The notes beneath the pieces are model-generated. The model saw nothing but the letters and a program-made list of their open reading frames with translations, was not told where the DNA came from and did not search any database. Made by a program: the position numbers and the translations under genes. Source: Cristatella mucedo (lineage: Eukaryota; Bryozoa; Phylactolaemata; Cristatellidae). From it: a stretch of 64,000 bases of DNA. Shown here piece by piece: positions 42,470 to 53,608 of the stretch (its first letter is position 1; every line of letters starts with the position of its first letter). The stretch is from positions 2,895,001 through 2,959,000 of the forward strand of contig WPIO01000038.1 of NCBI GenBank assembly GCA_009760855.2. The letters are read 5' to 3'.

Positions 42470-42681
42470 AGCGTTTCAATGCATTTCACGAATCGCCTGA
42501 AGCGGCCACCGAGGAAATAGCGCTTTGCGAGCGACGTATCTGAGAGATTCAGCGCGTTGCGGCTCGCGAGCTGCTCCAGACGCGCACGATACTGAGCGAC
42601 GCATGAGGAGCGATCTTCTTACCGTTCTTTATTCTTTCCAGCATCTTCTCTGGCATGCTGACTGTAGCTGGATGACAGTAT

Positions 42682-42924
42682 TTGTACGATTCGTTGCTCA
42701 TCTTATACAGTGTCTCTCAAATTATTATCTCTCTTTCAGGTGGTAAATATGCTACAAATGAACGACACTTGGAAATACGACTAGGCGAAGTGCTTAAAGC
42801 GCAGTTGCATTACATGCAGGCACGAGTAAAAGCATGTTGCGAAAGACGCTTACTCGAGTACTCGAGTGCACACATTGGCATGACTATTAGCCTCCGCGAA
42901 ATCTCTTATATTTTGTTTTACTAA
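42682..42924 (+). CDS. U2, copy 1
   Basis: Reads GKYATNERHLEIRLGEVLKA, then ARVKACCERRLLEYSSAHIG and a stop at 42922-42924. It differs from copy 0 by few residues until the last third. A CTCTCTTTCAG acceptor-like tract precedes GTGGTAAATATG. Confidence 0.3.
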   Translation: MYDSLLILYSVSQIIISLSGGKYATNERHLEIRLGEVLKAQLHYMQARVKACCERRLLEYSSAHIGMTISLREISYILFY

Positions 42925-43013
42925 AGAGAACATTTCGTCATCGCTTTATGGCGACATAGCATTTCCATCCCTTTACGTGCGTAAGACTACGTGAGCGTCC
43001 CACTCAATGCTAG

Positions 43014-43196
43014 ATGGTCTGGCGAACTCACCTACGCATACAGTTGACCAGCAATTGTCCCATCGCTGCTCCTCCGACCCACCAAGTTAAAAAAACAATC
43101 GAATTCGTGTTTAGGCTGAAGCGATCAAACGACTGCCACCCGAGAAATCGCAGCAAGCTCAGTGAAAGCCTCTTTCGTTCCGATATTTCACGTTAA
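43014..43196 (+). CDS. U2c, conserved unknown frame, copy 1
   Basis: 60 codons from an ATG kept in the direct copies (context CGCTAGATGG or TGCTAGATGG). It reads MVWRTHLRIQLTS, PPTHQVKKTIEFVFRLKRSN and HPRNRSKLSESLFRSDISR, then a stop. Copy 3 (52862-53077) keeps the same frame with about half the residues changed and a lost stop. Copies 0, 2 and 4 are broken by poly(A)-run indels. Confidence 0.3.
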   Translation: MVWRTHLRIQLTSNCPIAAPPTHQVKKTIEFVFRLKRSNDCHPRNRSKLSESLFRSDISR

Positions 43197-43267
43197 ATCG
43201 GCACCTATTTTCAGACACTGCAAAGTTCAAGCGCCGCAATGGTTTGCAAATCCAATTCTGATCAAAA

Positions 43268-43471
43268 ATGGTTATGTCTTGGTCTGATAAACAGCGATCA
43301 AACGTTGATGCATTTGCCCGCAAGTTAGTAGTGGCAAGTCCTCTTAGTTGCCACACAGGGGCAGGTATTCTTTACACAACTAACTCGGCTAGTTTGCCTT
43401 TGAAGACTAAAGCACGGCTGGTTAAGTTAGTTGCAAGGTCGTTTGAAGCTACTAAATTAATAAATAAATAA
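43268..43471 (+). CDS. U3, conserved unknown frame, copy 1 (3' end replaced by a SINE)
   Basis: RSNVDAFARKLVVASPLS, then HTGAGILYTTNSASLPLKTK. The frame ends inside the TAAATAAATAAA tail of an antisense SINE2. Copies 2 and 4 show the expected end KLQVRKLEAAQRKNVK stop or a variant. Confidence 0.3.
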   Translation: MVMSWSDKQRSNVDAFARKLVVASPLSCHTGAGILYTTNSASLPLKTKARLVKLVARSFEATKLINK

Positions 43472-43650
43472 AATCCTAGCTGATTAAACAGCCTCTTTTT
43501 GTATAGTGACAGAAGAGCCTTTTACGGCTATCACCACCGCTTGCAGTGGCAATAAAGAATCGCCCACTGCAGGAGTCGAACCCACGACCTCACGACCGAG
43601 GTTGCGAAAGCAACCGCCTTACCTAGTGTGCCATCACGGCTCACAACTAA
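43455..43650 (-). mobile_element. SINE2, best copy (tRNA-derived)
   Basis: On the - strand it starts near GTGAGCCGTGATGGCACACT. It has a box-A-like TGGCACACTAGGTAAGGCGG and a clean box B GTGGGTTCGACTCC. The body is CTGCAGTGGGCGATTCTTTA, GCAAGCGGTGGTGATAGCC, GGCTCTTCTGTCAC and AGGCTGTTTAATCAGC, ending in TTTATT repeats. It inserted into U3 of copy 1. Confidence 0.88.
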
Positions 43651-43804
43651 ACCTATGACCGTAAAAGAAGCTGATACGCGCGCTTATATTAGGGTAACCA
43701 ACGATAATCTTCAGAATGTTTGGAATGAAACCACATTTCCGTTCCGACTTTCGCAGTCTCCTTCGACGAATTAGGAATTAGTTAGTGCAGCTCTGCGGGA
43801 CTAC

Positions 43805-43945
43805 TTTAGCCAAGTGGGAGAAGATACTAGCCCCAACCAAGGCGTGATTTTTTTTTTTGTGGGCTCGAGCCCCGCGGCATGCACAAAGCGCCTCAACAGA
43901 AAGTAAGATTTCCGAGGTGCGTTTCAAAATGAATTACATTGCATA
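43805..43945 (+). mobile_element. SINE1, ancestral insertion, copy 1
   Basis: tRNA-like head with GTGGGCTCGAGCCCCG, then the tail AGCGCCTCAACAGAAAGTAAG. The flanks match those of copies 2, 4 and 5, so the insertion predates the array. A poly(T) run of 11 was added inside. Confidence 0.8.
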
Positions 43946-44071
43946 CATTTTAGCCGTGACCGGTAGCACTATTGTGCACTAAGAAAAACGTCACGTCGTC
44001 GAGTAGTTGTAGTAGTCGTCCTCGTCGAGTTACTTGATGACTCTGCTCAGTACTGTCGGAAAAGAAGTAAG

Positions 44072-44074
<3 letters not shown>

Positions 44075-44161
<87 letters not shown>
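44075..44161. repeat. (TC)n microsatellite in copy 1
   Basis: About 43 TC units. The homologous place in copies 0 and 2 reads just CTCTCTCAG, so the tract expanded in this copy. Confidence 0.95.
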
Positions 44162-44163
<2 letters not shown>

Positions 44164-44301
44164 CATCGGTACGACCTCAACTACTCCGGCTTCCCAATGG
44201 CGACTAACTAACGATACGCGTTTAGCTAGTGGCGCCACGTCCCACAAAACGCCACCCGAGCTTTCCAGACTAGCCGTTCTAGTCTACGGGCATATATCGC
44301 A

Positions 44302-44655
44302 ATGTCAGATCGTCGCCGTTACTTTCGGTTCACTCCAGACTATCGCTCTGCATCGGTGCGAACAGTGCCTTTCACACCGCTACCAGCACTTGTCAGCAGC
44401 AGTCGGCATATGAAGCGGTTGGCATGTCTGACGCGTATAGTAGCGCCGGCCCTAATCATAGTGACTCTTTCACCTCTTCATCTGCGTCTGCAGCTGACGA
44501 AAGTGCAACGCGTCGTTGTGAGTTGCACGGAGCTGGCGGCCGTTACATTGGCTAGCCACGTTCTGAAGTATGGCACCGAGACACTACGCGACAGTCTTTT
44601 TCAAGCGAATGAGTTACGGCGGTGGCCTGATCACCTTCCCATGCAGGTTTTATAG
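44302..44655 (+). CDS. U4, conserved unknown frame, copy 1
   Basis: 117-codon frame with MKRLACLTRIVAPALIIVTL, LRLQLTKVQRVVVSCTELAA and VTLASH, all recurring in copy 2. A second + frame over 44358-44555 (QQQSAYEAVGMSDAYSSAG, SDSFTSSSASAADESATRR) is also open in both copies, at identical length up to a shared TAG. The two candidates overlap and I cannot say which, if either, is translated. Confidence 0.3.
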   Translation: MSDRRRYFRFTPDYRSASVRTVPFTPLPALVSSSRHMKRLACLTRIVAPALIIVTLSPLHLRLQLTKVQRVVVSCTELAAVTLASHVLKYGTETLRDSLFQANELRRWPDHLPMQVL

Positions 44656-45039
44656 CGGCAGGCACGAATGGCATTTCCGGACGGGTCCTGATGCCGAGTG
44701 GCGCTAAAGACGAAACGCGGCTATGCGACGCGGAACGCAGACCATCTCGCATCTCGCATCACCGCAGTGACTCCGCCTGAGTTCCGCGTAAAAGTAATAC
44801 ACGTTTACCGGTTTCCACTTGTCGCTTGAGGAATTAATGGCCATCAGTGGCCTCTAATATTTCTAGCAGATCCACTACACTGCCTTGTAGTCCTTACGGC
44901 TGCTCGAGCGGGTGGGGGGATTTAAGAAGCCTTATAACCCGATTAATGGTTACTTGCGAAATTCTATTGTGCTGCCTCGTTACGCTATAATTTACATTAG
45001 GAGCGTCAATCTTGTGGGGTCGTCTCATCGCCAGCACTT

Positions 45040-45309
45040 TTGGAGATCTGGTCTCTGATCTTCCTCACTCCAGCAGTCACGTGCCATATTCAAGTGCCGG
45101 CGTGCCGTCTGCGGACATATTGGTCGGGTATCTGGCGATCAAGTGTGCACAACGTGTTCGAGCGGGTGACTAAAGTCGAAATCCCCGTCGCTCAACTGAA
45201 GGCCTTCAGACGAGTTCGGCTACACGGTTCAAGTGCTAAACTAGTACGGCCAGTAGTCGGAGCTGAGATCATTGTTGACGAGCGAGACCGTTATGGCATC
45301 TCGTACTGA
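45040..45309 (+). CDS. U5, conserved unknown frame, copy 1
   Basis: 89 codons. The shared part runs PACRLRTYWSGIWRSSVHNV, ERVTKVEIPVAQLKAFRRVR, PVVGAEIIVDERDRYGISY and a TGA at the same place as in copy 2. No family recognised. Confidence 0.35.
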   Translation: MEIWSLIFLTPAVTCHIQVPACRLRTYWSGIWRSSVHNVFERVTKVEIPVAQLKAFRRVRLHGSSAKLVRPVVGAEIIVDERDRYGISY

Positions 45310-46044
45310 GCGTGATGAACGGCGGCACTAGAGCTATGAAGTGAGTGTATTATGCTGCCTCTCATCGTAGCTAACGCAACCAAATATATTTCCAGCACGT
45401 TAAAACGGCGAACAATTTAGTATCCTTCACTGTTAAATATAAAGTAACAAATTTAAGTGTTTACGACGCATCTAGTTGAACTAGTCTCAACGTGCTCTCT
45501 CCCATCATAAATTGCTTATGTGTAAAACTTCATTCAAATCCGAAGCAGTAGTTTGGATTGAAGCTTAATTAATCTTTCGCCCACTGACGCTGACGCGATC
45601 GTTAAGCGACCGCCTCGCGCCCGTTCCCACTGGACTCTGTGCATGACCCAGGCAGCGGCTTTCAGCGCACCAGCCGCGTTAGAGAGATGAGCCGGCGCCC
45701 GACTACGTCATACGTTTTTTTCAACTTCAACTGACTCGTCGCTGCTGGTTTTGGTTACAAATCCGCACCCTTGCTCAGAAAACGCTCAGGGTGTACTCAT
45801 CCTTGGTTTTGCAACGATCTTGCACCTCGAAGGAAGTATTAGTAATCAGTCGGTTAGTAGTGGCCACTGCGTTGTTCCGAACATATTGAAAACGTTAGGC
45901 AGCATAAACTCGACGTGCAGTCAAAGCATTTATTGGGCAGAGTAGACCGTGCCGCCGCCACCAGCGCCAGCTGCCACCACCGCGACGCGGAAGCAGTCAT
46001 ATGACTTCAGCTCGCACGGCGATTCGGCGTCCATCGCTCTAGTT

Positions 46045-46332
46045 CTAGTATTTCATCTGATCGCCAGATGCGTCGCGCGCGGTGAGCTGGCCGGGCGTGC
46101 TCGCAACCACCAGACCGTCGCCTCGATCGTGAGTCTCGCTGAACCTCGGCTCCTCCCCCAGCGCCTTTGGGCCTCTTGTCACGTGGCAGCGAGGACAGGC
46201 GTCGAAGATGGGTAGGCTCGTCGGAATCCGGGACGTGTGCAAGCGGGACGGACACGTCGGATAAAAGTTGCCGCCTACAACGTGACGGCACGCAATGAGA
46301 CCACACACTGAGCCATCTACCGTCGGTTGCAC
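46045..46332 (-). CDS. U1 Cys/His-rich frame, copy 2
   Basis: 95 codons collinear with copies 0 and 1. All cysteines of the CGLIACRH and CPRCH blocks are kept, and it ends near KYWN/KY. AATAAA follows on the - strand at 45934-45929. Confidence 0.35.
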   Translation of the reverse strand: MQPTVDGSVCGLIACRHVVGGNFYPTCPSRLHTSRIPTSLPIFDACPRCHVTRGPKALGEEPRFSETHDRGDGLVVASTPGQLTARDASGDQMKY

Positions 46333-46545
46333 AGCGTTTCAATGCATTTCACGAATCGCGTGCTGCGGCCACCGAAGAAATAGCGCTTTTCGGGCGACGT
46401 ATCTTAGAGATTCAGAGCTTTCCGGGCCCGCGAGCTGCTCTTGCCGCGCACGATGCTGAGTGACGCACGAGGAGCGATCTTCTTACCGTTCTTTATTCTT
46501 TCCAGCATCTCCTCTGGCATGCTGACTAAAGCTGGATGAACGTAT

Positions 46546-46782
46546 TTGTACGGTACGTTGCTCATCTTATACAGCGTCTCTCAAATTATAATCTTACTTT
46601 CAGGTGGTAAATATGCTACAAGTGAACGGCACTTGGAAATACGACTAGGCAAAGTGATTGATGCGCGGTTGCATGCATTATATTTGACGCTAAAATTAAA
46701 GCACGTTCCGACCGACACTTACCCGAGTACACAAATTGGCATGCCTGTGAGCCTCTACTACGTCTCTTATATTTGTTCCTAA
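46546..46782 (+). pseudogene. U2, copy 2, diverged
   Basis: Keeps GKYATSERHLEIRLGKV, then loses the middle block. Its end resembles the IGM.VSL..(I/V)SYI end of copy 1. Copies 3 (52.59 kb) and 4 (54.91 kb) are further degraded. Confidence 0.3.
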
Positions 46783-47144
46783 ACAGGATGTTTCGTCATC
46801 ACTTTATGGCGACATAGCAATTGCATCCGCTAATGTTGTGCGTCGGCCTGTATGTGTCAGTCAGTATGTGAGCGTCTCACTCAACGCTAGATGGCCTGAC
46901 AAACTCGACTACACTTGCACTTGACCAGCAGTAGCCTCATCTCTCATTCTCCTACCCACCAATTTAAAAAAAAAGTAATTTTACGTTTAGCGTACTGAGA
47001 TTAAACGGCGTCTGTCCGAGAAATTGCAGCAAGCTCAGTAACATCCTCTTTAGCTACAATATCTCACGTGTAATCAGCATGCATTTGTAATCACAGCAAA
47101 GTTTTCGAACACCAATTCTGATCAGAAATTTTACTATCTTAGCT

Positions 47145-47348
47145 TTGTTACGAAAGCTTACAGTCAAGACAATTTGCCTGCTTCTCCGTAGATTCACCTT
47201 TGAAATGAGGCCGATGATGAATCGATTTATACCTACATGGGGCATTGAGTATTACGAACGACAACAAGACGCAATTAAAGCACGCCCAGCAAACTTAGTT
47301 ACCCGAGAAGTAGATACGCTTATGTGCCACCCGTTTCGAAAGCGTTGA
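47145..47348 (+). CDS. U2b, conserved unknown frame, copy 2
   Basis: 67 codons with RRFTFEMRPMMNRFIPTWG, IEYYERQQDAIKARPANLV and an end of different frame. The second block is shared with copy 4, and parts are found frameshifted in copies 0, 3 and 5. No family recognised. Confidence 0.3.
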   Translation: MLRKLTVKTICLLLRRFTFEMRPMMNRFIPTWGIEYYERQQDAIKARPANLVTREVDTLMCHPFRKR

Positions 47349-47499
47349 CTGATATTAAGATGCACCTAATATTAACGAAGGACAATTCATGAGGAATTTG
47401 AAAATACTTCCGGACAATGGTGGAATTATGGTGGGATTGTCTTTGTTCACATCTTTAGACAACACTGCAGCATGAGATCTTCAACGAATTAGTGGTTGG

Positions 47500-47545
47500 C
47501 CGCACTTTTTTTGCCAGAGAGATTAAAGAGCTCACCTAAGCAAGC
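47500..47545 (+). mobile_element. SINE3, copy 2, truncated by (AT)n
   Basis: GAGAGATTAAAGAGCTCACC, then the (AT)n array begins. Confidence 0.5.
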
Positions 47546-47551
47546 GTGTAA

Positions 47552-47778
<227 letters not shown>

Positions 47779-47781
47779 CAG

Positions 47782-48452
47782 CAATTTAACTAGCTATTTA
47801 GTTCTGTCTCGGATTGATTATTGTAATGCCCTTTTGGCAGGGCTGCCAAAGAAACCTATTATGCCACTACAGCGGACTAATAATATGGCTGCAAGGCTGG
47901 TCTTCAAGTCCCAGCGGTTTGAGCACGTGTCGCCTCTGCTGAAAGAGCTAGGATGGTTGCCGGTTGAGCAAAGGATGCAGAGCAAAGTTCCTACGCTGAC
48001 CCACAAGGCCTGCCACGGCTTGGCTCCTTCATACCTAGCTGAGCTGCTGCATCAGTTTCAGCCTGTTCGCGCCCTCAGGTCCTGTGTGGACAATAAATTA
48101 GCTGTCTCATTCCTCCGCTTAAAGACAGTTGGTGAAAGAAGCTTTAGCTCTGCAGGCTGTAGAACTCGCTTCCACAATTCTTACGCAACGACAACTACTG
48201 TCCTACTGCCGGCTATGGCACATCTTTTTCAGCGGTCTTGAACTGCTACTTCTATGCTACTCACTACCTCAACTGCTCTCCTGACTCTGCTATGCTTTCC
48301 ACTTTCTCTTTGTTGCGTGAGACGAAGTCTGTTGGCTACCGAATGCGTACCGAAAGCCGCTTAGGCTGTGAGTGCGCTATACAAAACTCTCCTGCGTAAC
48401 ACCCACATGGTCTTTATGACTTTGTGGAGTTACAGGCGGAGATACATTAGAA
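47782..48452 (+). mobile_element. LINE-A insertion in copy 2 (longest LINE-A here)
   Basis: It starts with [15 protein letters not shown], then [20 protein letters not shown] and [14 protein letters not shown], and reaches the 3' UTR with one C-terminal frameshift. The unit sequence resumes at AATGAAATAG. Clear target-site repeats are not seen. Confidence 0.88.
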
Positions 48453-48599
48453 TGAAATAGTGGCTTCTTCGCTGCAGTCCGTTGTTTTACAAGGTAGATG
48501 CATAGTTAGCTTTCCGGTTAAAAACGCGACTGATTAATGCACAGTTGGTGCATTGAAGTGATTCGAAGTTTGCCCCGATACACATCGGCAGCCTTGCCT

Positions 48600-48812
48600 G
48601 CAGCACGTGATGGCAGAGATAAAGAGCGACCGAATGTTGACGTAACGTTGCCAGAAAGTTAGAAGTGGCCGGTTCTTTTAGTCACCACACAGAGGCAGGT
48701 GTTATTTACACAACTAACTCAGCACGTTTTCATTTGAAGAATAAAGCATGGCTAGGAACGTAAGTTGCAAGTTCGTAAGCTTGAAGCTGCTCAACGTAAG
48801 AACGTGAAATAA
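48600..48812 (+). pseudogene. U3, copy 2, frameshifted
   Basis: Blocks RKLEVAGSFSHHTEAGVIYT, TNSARFHLKNKA and KLQVRKLEAAQRKNVK lie in different frames. The terminal TAA aligns with copy 4. Confidence 0.35.
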
Positions 48813-48949
48813 GCTAATAAGAGCATTTATGTTATAGTAACCAAAGATAATGTTCAGAATGTCTGGATTCAAACCGCATTTCCGTGCCAACTTTCGCAGT
48901 CTCCTTCGAAGAATTAGGAATTAGTAAGTGCAACTGTGCGGGACTAATT

Positions 48950-49075
48950 TGGCCTAGGGCGTAAAATGCTCGCCCCGACTAAGGTCTGAATAACGTCGTG
49001 GGCTCAAGCCCCGTTGCATACGGAAGTGCCTCAATAGAAATTAGGATCTCTGAGGTGCGTTCAAAATGGATTACA
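48950..49075 (+). mobile_element. SINE1, ancestral insertion, copy 2
   Basis: Same site and structure as in copy 1: GTCGTGGGCTCAAGCCCCG, then GTGCCTCAATAGAAATTAGG and TCTCTGAGGTGCG. Confidence 0.8.
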
Positions 49076-49406
49076 TTATATACATTTTAGCTGTAATCGG
49101 TAGCGTTAATGCGCACTGAGAAAACGCCATGCCGTCAAGTAGAGTATTACTAGGTGACTCTGCTCAGTTCCGACTGAAAGAAGTAAATTCCTCTCTCAGC
49201 CGGAATCGGTACGACCTCAAACTACGCCAGCGTCCCAATCGCGACATGCCAAACGTAGGCGTTTTCCACCGTGATGCCACGTCCCACAAAACGCCACCTG
49301 AGCTTTCCAGACTAGCCGCTCTAGTCTGCGGGCACATATCACAATATCAGACTGTCGCCGTTACTTCCGGATAACTAGAGACTTTCGCTCTGCATCTGCG
49401 CCAACA

Positions 49407-49886
49407 GTGCAATTCACACCGCCGCCAGCACCGGTCAGCAGCAGTCGGCTTATGAAGCGGCTGGCATGTCTGATGCGCTTAGTAGTGTCGGCCCCAATCA
49501 TATTGACTCTTTCACCTCGTCGTCTGCGTCTGCAGCTGACAACCTTGCAACGCGTGGTTTTGAGTTGCACGACGCTGGCGGCCGTTACCTTGGCTAGCCA
49601 CCCTCGGATGTGTGGCACCAAGACACCACGTGACAGCTCATTTCACACGACAGTGTTACGGCGGAGGCCCGATCTGATTCCCGGGGAGGTTGTATTTCCG
49701 ATACGCATGATAAGCGTTTCTGGACTGGTCCTGAAGCCGATAGGCGCTAAAGACGAAACGCGGCTATATGACGCGGAATGCAGACCGTCTCGCATCACCG
49801 TGATGACTCAGCCCGAGTTCCGTATAAACGCATTAGTCCTTTGCCGGTGTCTGCATATCGCTCGAGGAGTGGATGGCCAGCAGTAG
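49407..49886 (+). CDS. U4, conserved unknown frame, copy 2
   Basis: 159 codons, the longest frame in the array. It starts MQFTPPPAPVSSSRLMKRLA and contains the MKRLACL, LRLQLTTLQRVVLSCT and LAAVTLASH blocks of copy 1, then a longer tail. The alternative Ser/Ala-rich frame (49400-49597) ends at the same TAG as in copy 1. Confidence 0.3.
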   Translation: MQFTPPPAPVSSSRLMKRLACLMRLVVSAPIILTLSPRRLRLQLTTLQRVVLSCTTLAAVTLASHPRMCGTKTPRDSSFHTTVLRRRPDLIPGEVVFPIRMISVSGLVLKPIGAKDETRLYDAECRPSRITVMTQPEFRINALVLCRCLHIARGVDGQQ

Positions 49887-50083
49887 CCTCTAATATTTGT
49901 AACAGATCCACTATCGGCCTCGTCGTCATGACGGCTGTCGGTGTTAGGGTCGCTTTAGGAAGCCTTGTAAGACCATCCATGGTTACTCGCAAAATTGTAT
50001 TGGGCTACCCAGTTATGGTATAATTTAAATTATGAGCGTCAACCTTGTGGTTTCTTCTCAATCGACAGCAGTCTTAGAGATCC

Positions 50084-50637
50084 CAGCGGTTTGAGCACGT
50101 GTCTCCTTTGCTAATAGAGCTAGGATGGATGCAGGTTGAGCAACGGATCCAGAGCAAAGTTCTTACGCGACCTACAAGTCCCGCCGCGGCTTGGCTCCTT
50201 CGTACCTAGCTGAACTGCTGCATCAGTTTTAGCCTGCTCGCTCCCTCAGGTCCTGTGTCGACAATAAGTTAGCTGTCCCATCCTCCGCTTAAAGACAGTT
50301 GGTGACAGAACTTTAGCTCTGCAGGTCCTAGACTGTGGAACTCGCTTCCACAATTCTTACGCAACGACAACTACTCTCCTACTGCCGGCTATGGCTCATC
50401 TTTTTCAGCGGTCCTGAGCTGCTAATTGCATGCTACTCACTACCTCAACTGCTCTCCTGACTCTGTTATGCTTCCCACTTTCTCTTTGTTGCGTGAGACG
50501 AAGTCTGTTGGCTACCGAATGCGTACCGAAAGCCGCTTAGGCTGTGAGTGCGCTAGACAAAACTCTCCTGCGTAACACCCACATGGTCTTTATGACTTTG
50601 TGGAGTTACTGACGGAGATACATTACATTACATTACA
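50084..50637 (+). mobile_element. LINE-A insertion in copy 2 with target-site duplication
   Basis: A frameshifted LINE-A 3' part from the [11 protein letters not shown] region to a CATTA tail. It is flanked by TAGAGATC at 50076-50083 and 50638-50645. Copy 1 near 45040 gives the unfilled site (TTGGAGATCTGG). Confidence 0.9.
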
Positions 50638-51073
50638 TAGAGATCTGATTTGTGATCGTCCTCACTCCAGCAGTCACGCGACGTTCCAGTTACCAGCGGG
50701 CTTCTGGGCGAGCCTCCGGAGTGTGCCATTGGCTTATGCATGTTCAATCTGCCTTGCTTTGATACAAATAGTCTTAGACGTACCGCTGTAATATCCATCA
50801 CCTTTTTGTAGCTGAACGCGTTATCTGGCAGACATTCGAATAGAGGTGAAAGATCACGATACGGACAATAGGCAAATAAATTGTAAAAGCATTCGCTAGT
50901 ACTATCCAATCGCCTTGGTGCCATTCTGGGTAACGAGGTTCGGCAAGGATTCACCCTACAAGGTCGTTCCGACGTGTTCGGCCGCAGCGCCTCAGCGTAA
51001 AACAGACTATCGTTTTTTTACCGAAAGTTCTCGGTTAGTGAAGTTAAGCTGGAGACTCACTGCCGATTGAAAG

Positions 51074-51292
51074 CCTGCGCCGGCGTGCCGTAGGCGCAGC
51101 GATTGGTCGGGTATCTGGCGATACGGTGTGCACAACGTGTCCGAGCGGGCGACTAAAGTCGAAACCCCAGTTCCTCAATTGAAGGCCTTCAGACGAATTC
51201 GGCAATACAGTTTATGTGGTAAACTAGGATGGCCGGTAGTCGAAGGTGAGATCGTAAGTGACTTGCAAGACCGTTATGGCATCTCATACTGA
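51074..51292 (+). CDS. U5, conserved unknown frame, copy 2
   Basis: Open over 72 codons without a clear ATG: PACRRRSDWSGIWRYGVHNV, ERATKVETPVPQLKAFRRIR, WPVVEGEIVSDLQDRYGISY, TGA. Length matches copy 1 to within a codon. The N-terminal end may come from a splice acceptor. Confidence 0.35.
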   Translation, partial: PAPACRRRSDWSGIWRYGVHNVSERATKVETPVPQLKAFRRIRQYSLCGKLGWPVVEGEIVSDLQDRYGISY

Positions 51293-52181
51293 ACTTGATA
51301 AATGGCGGCACTAGCGCTGTGAATGGAGTGCATTATGCTACCTTTCCACTCTCCTAACGCCACCACAAAGATTGCAAACGCTTTTCTGGAAATAAGATAT
51401 TTCAAATGACGAACACTTTACTACGATACTTCACTGTTTACTATTAAGTACCAAATTTAAGTGTTACGACTCACCTATTTGAACCGGTCTCACCATGCTC
51501 TCTCCCATGATCAACTGCCTGCGTGTAAAACTTCATTCAGAGCCTACGCAACGGTTCAGATTGCAGCTTAATTAATCTTTCGATTGCTGACGCTGACGCG
51601 ATCGGTAAGCGAGCGACGCACCCTATGCAGGGCCCCAGGCAGCGGCTTGCAGCGAACTAGTATCGTTGCGTTAAAAAATAAGCCGGCGCCCGACTACGTC
51701 TTTGCCCATTTCAACTGACTTGTCGCAGCACGTTAGGGTTCCAAATTGCTACTCGTTCTCAAGACGATACCCGTGGTTCGCTTAGCCTTTGGATTTTGAA
51801 ACGATCTTGCACGTCGAACAAGATATTAGTAACCAGTCGGTTATTATTTTGCAGTTTTTTGTTAAGGACAAATTGAAAACGTTGATAAGCATAAGCTAGA
51901 TGTGCAGTCGAAACATTTATTGCACAGAGCTGACCGCGCCGCCGCCACCAGCGCCAGCTGCCGCCGCCGCGACGCAGGCGCAGTCACATGAAGTCTGCTC
52001 GCACAGCGATCAGATGTCCATCGCCATAGTCCTAGTATTTGATCCGATCGCCGGATGCGTCGCGCGCGGTAAGCTGGCCGGGCGTGCTCGCAACCACCGG
52101 ACCATCGCCTCGATCGCGAGTCTCGCCGAATCTCGGCTCCTCCCCCGGCGCATTTGGGCATCTGGTCACGTGGCAGCGAGG

Positions 52182-52454
52182 TCAGGCGTCGAAGATGGGT
52201 AGGCTCGTCCGGATCCGGGAGGTGTGCAAGCGGAACGGAGACGTGGGAATCAATTTGTTGCCTACAACGTGACGGCACGCGATGAGATCACACGCTACGC
52301 CATCTAATGTTGGTTGCACAGCGTCTCCTAGCATTTCACGAATCGCCTGAAACGGCCGCCGAGGAAATAGCGCTTTTCGGGCGACGTATCTGAGAGATTC
52401 AGCGCGTTGCGGCTCGCGAGCTGCTCTAGACGTGCACGATGCTGAGCGACGCAT
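52182..52454 (-). pseudogene. U1 copy 3, truncated by TGA
   Basis: The frame is open upstream (MRRSASCTSRAAREPQ...), but the Cys codon of the ACPRCH block is TGA, which removes the C-terminal part. Copy 4 shares the same change. Confidence 0.4.
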
Positions 52455-52861
52455 GAGGAATGATCTTCTTACCGTTCTTTATTCTTTCCAGCATCTCCTC
52501 TGGCATGCTGACTATAGCTGGATGACCGTATTTATACGATGCGTTGCTCATCTTATACAGTGTTTCTCAAATTATATTCTTGGTTTCAGGTGGTAAATAT
52601 GCTACAAATAAACAGCACGCAGAAATTTAACAAGATAAAGTGCTTGAAGCGCGGTTGCATTATATTCGACGCTAAAAATAAAGCCATTTCCGAAAGCAAG
52701 AATACTTACCCGAGTGCACAAATTGGCATGCCTGTGAGCCTTTCCTACGCCTTTTATATTGGTTCCTAAACGGAGTGTTTCGTCATCGCTTTATGACGAC
52801 ATAGAAATTGCATCCGCTGTTGTTGTGCGTCAGCTTAGGCGAGCGTCCCACTCAACGCTAG

Positions 52862-53077
52862 ATGGCCCGACAAACTCGCATACGCTTGCGGTTGATCACC
52901 AGTAGCCTCACCGCTCATTCTCCTACCCACCAAGTTAAAAAAAAGATTTATTTTACGTTTAGGCTACTGAGATCAAACGGCTTCCATCCAAAGAATAGCA
53001 GAAAGCTCAGTGACATCCTCTTTAGCTATGATATCTCACGTGTAATGGGCATGTATTTTCAAGCAGAGCGTAGTTAA
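52862..53077 (+). CDS. U2c, copy 3
   Basis: MARQTRIRLRLITSS, then SPTHQVKKKIYFTFRLLRSN and KLSDILFSYDISR, aligned without gaps to copy 1. The stop is replaced by Val, so the frame runs 11 codons longer. Confidence 0.3.
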   Translation: MARQTRIRLRLITSSLTAHSPTHQVKKKIYFTFRLLRSNGFHPKNSRKLSDILFSYDISRVMGMYFQAERS

Positions 53078-53525
53078 AGCACAGCAAAGTTTTCATAATA
53101 CAATTCTGATCAGGAATTTCACTGTCTTAGTTTTGTTACGAAATCTTACGGCGAAGAAAATTCGCCGGCTATTCCGTAGATTCGCCTTAGAAATGAGGGC
53201 GATGATGAATCTATTTATACGTACATGGGGCATTTAGTATTATGAACGACAACAAGACGCAATTAAAGCACACCCAGCAAAATGAATGCCAGTCAACGCT
53301 TTCGATACAGGTGCCACGTAAGCGGCCTACTTGTCGGATGACTGGCACAATTTTAGCACCTGTTATTAACGAAAGACAATTCATTCGGAATTTCTAAATC
53401 TTGCCGGACAACGGTGGAATTGTCCCTTTGTTCACATCCTTAGAAAACACAATGCAGCATGAGGTCTGCAACGAATTAGCCGATAGCCGCGCAGGCTTGG
53501 CAGAGCGGTTACAGAGCTCATCTAA

Positions 53526-53608
53526 GGAATGAGATAGGATGGCCGGTAGTAGACGGTGAGATCGTAAGTGACTTGCAAGACCGCTATATCATCTCGTACT
53601 TAACGTGA
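53526..53608 (+). pseudogene. U5, copy 3, end only
   Basis: GWPVVDGEIVSDLQDRYIIS is kept but the stop is changed. It is fused to SINE3 by a large deletion. Confidence 0.5.

Larger units (their letters stand above)
41569..45358 (+). repeat. Array unit, copy 1
   Basis: Keeps the lead block, GC-rich block, U1, U2, U2c, U3, SINE1, U4 and U5. It lacks the segment holding U2b, SINE3 and U6. A SINE2 and a (TC)n array were added. Confidence 0.85.

Noticed and set aside
43455-43650. A tRNA gene on the - strand
   Set aside because: The box A and B match belongs to a repeated SINE2 body, found elsewhere with the same 3' part. There is no sign of an intact cloverleaf with an acceptor stem.
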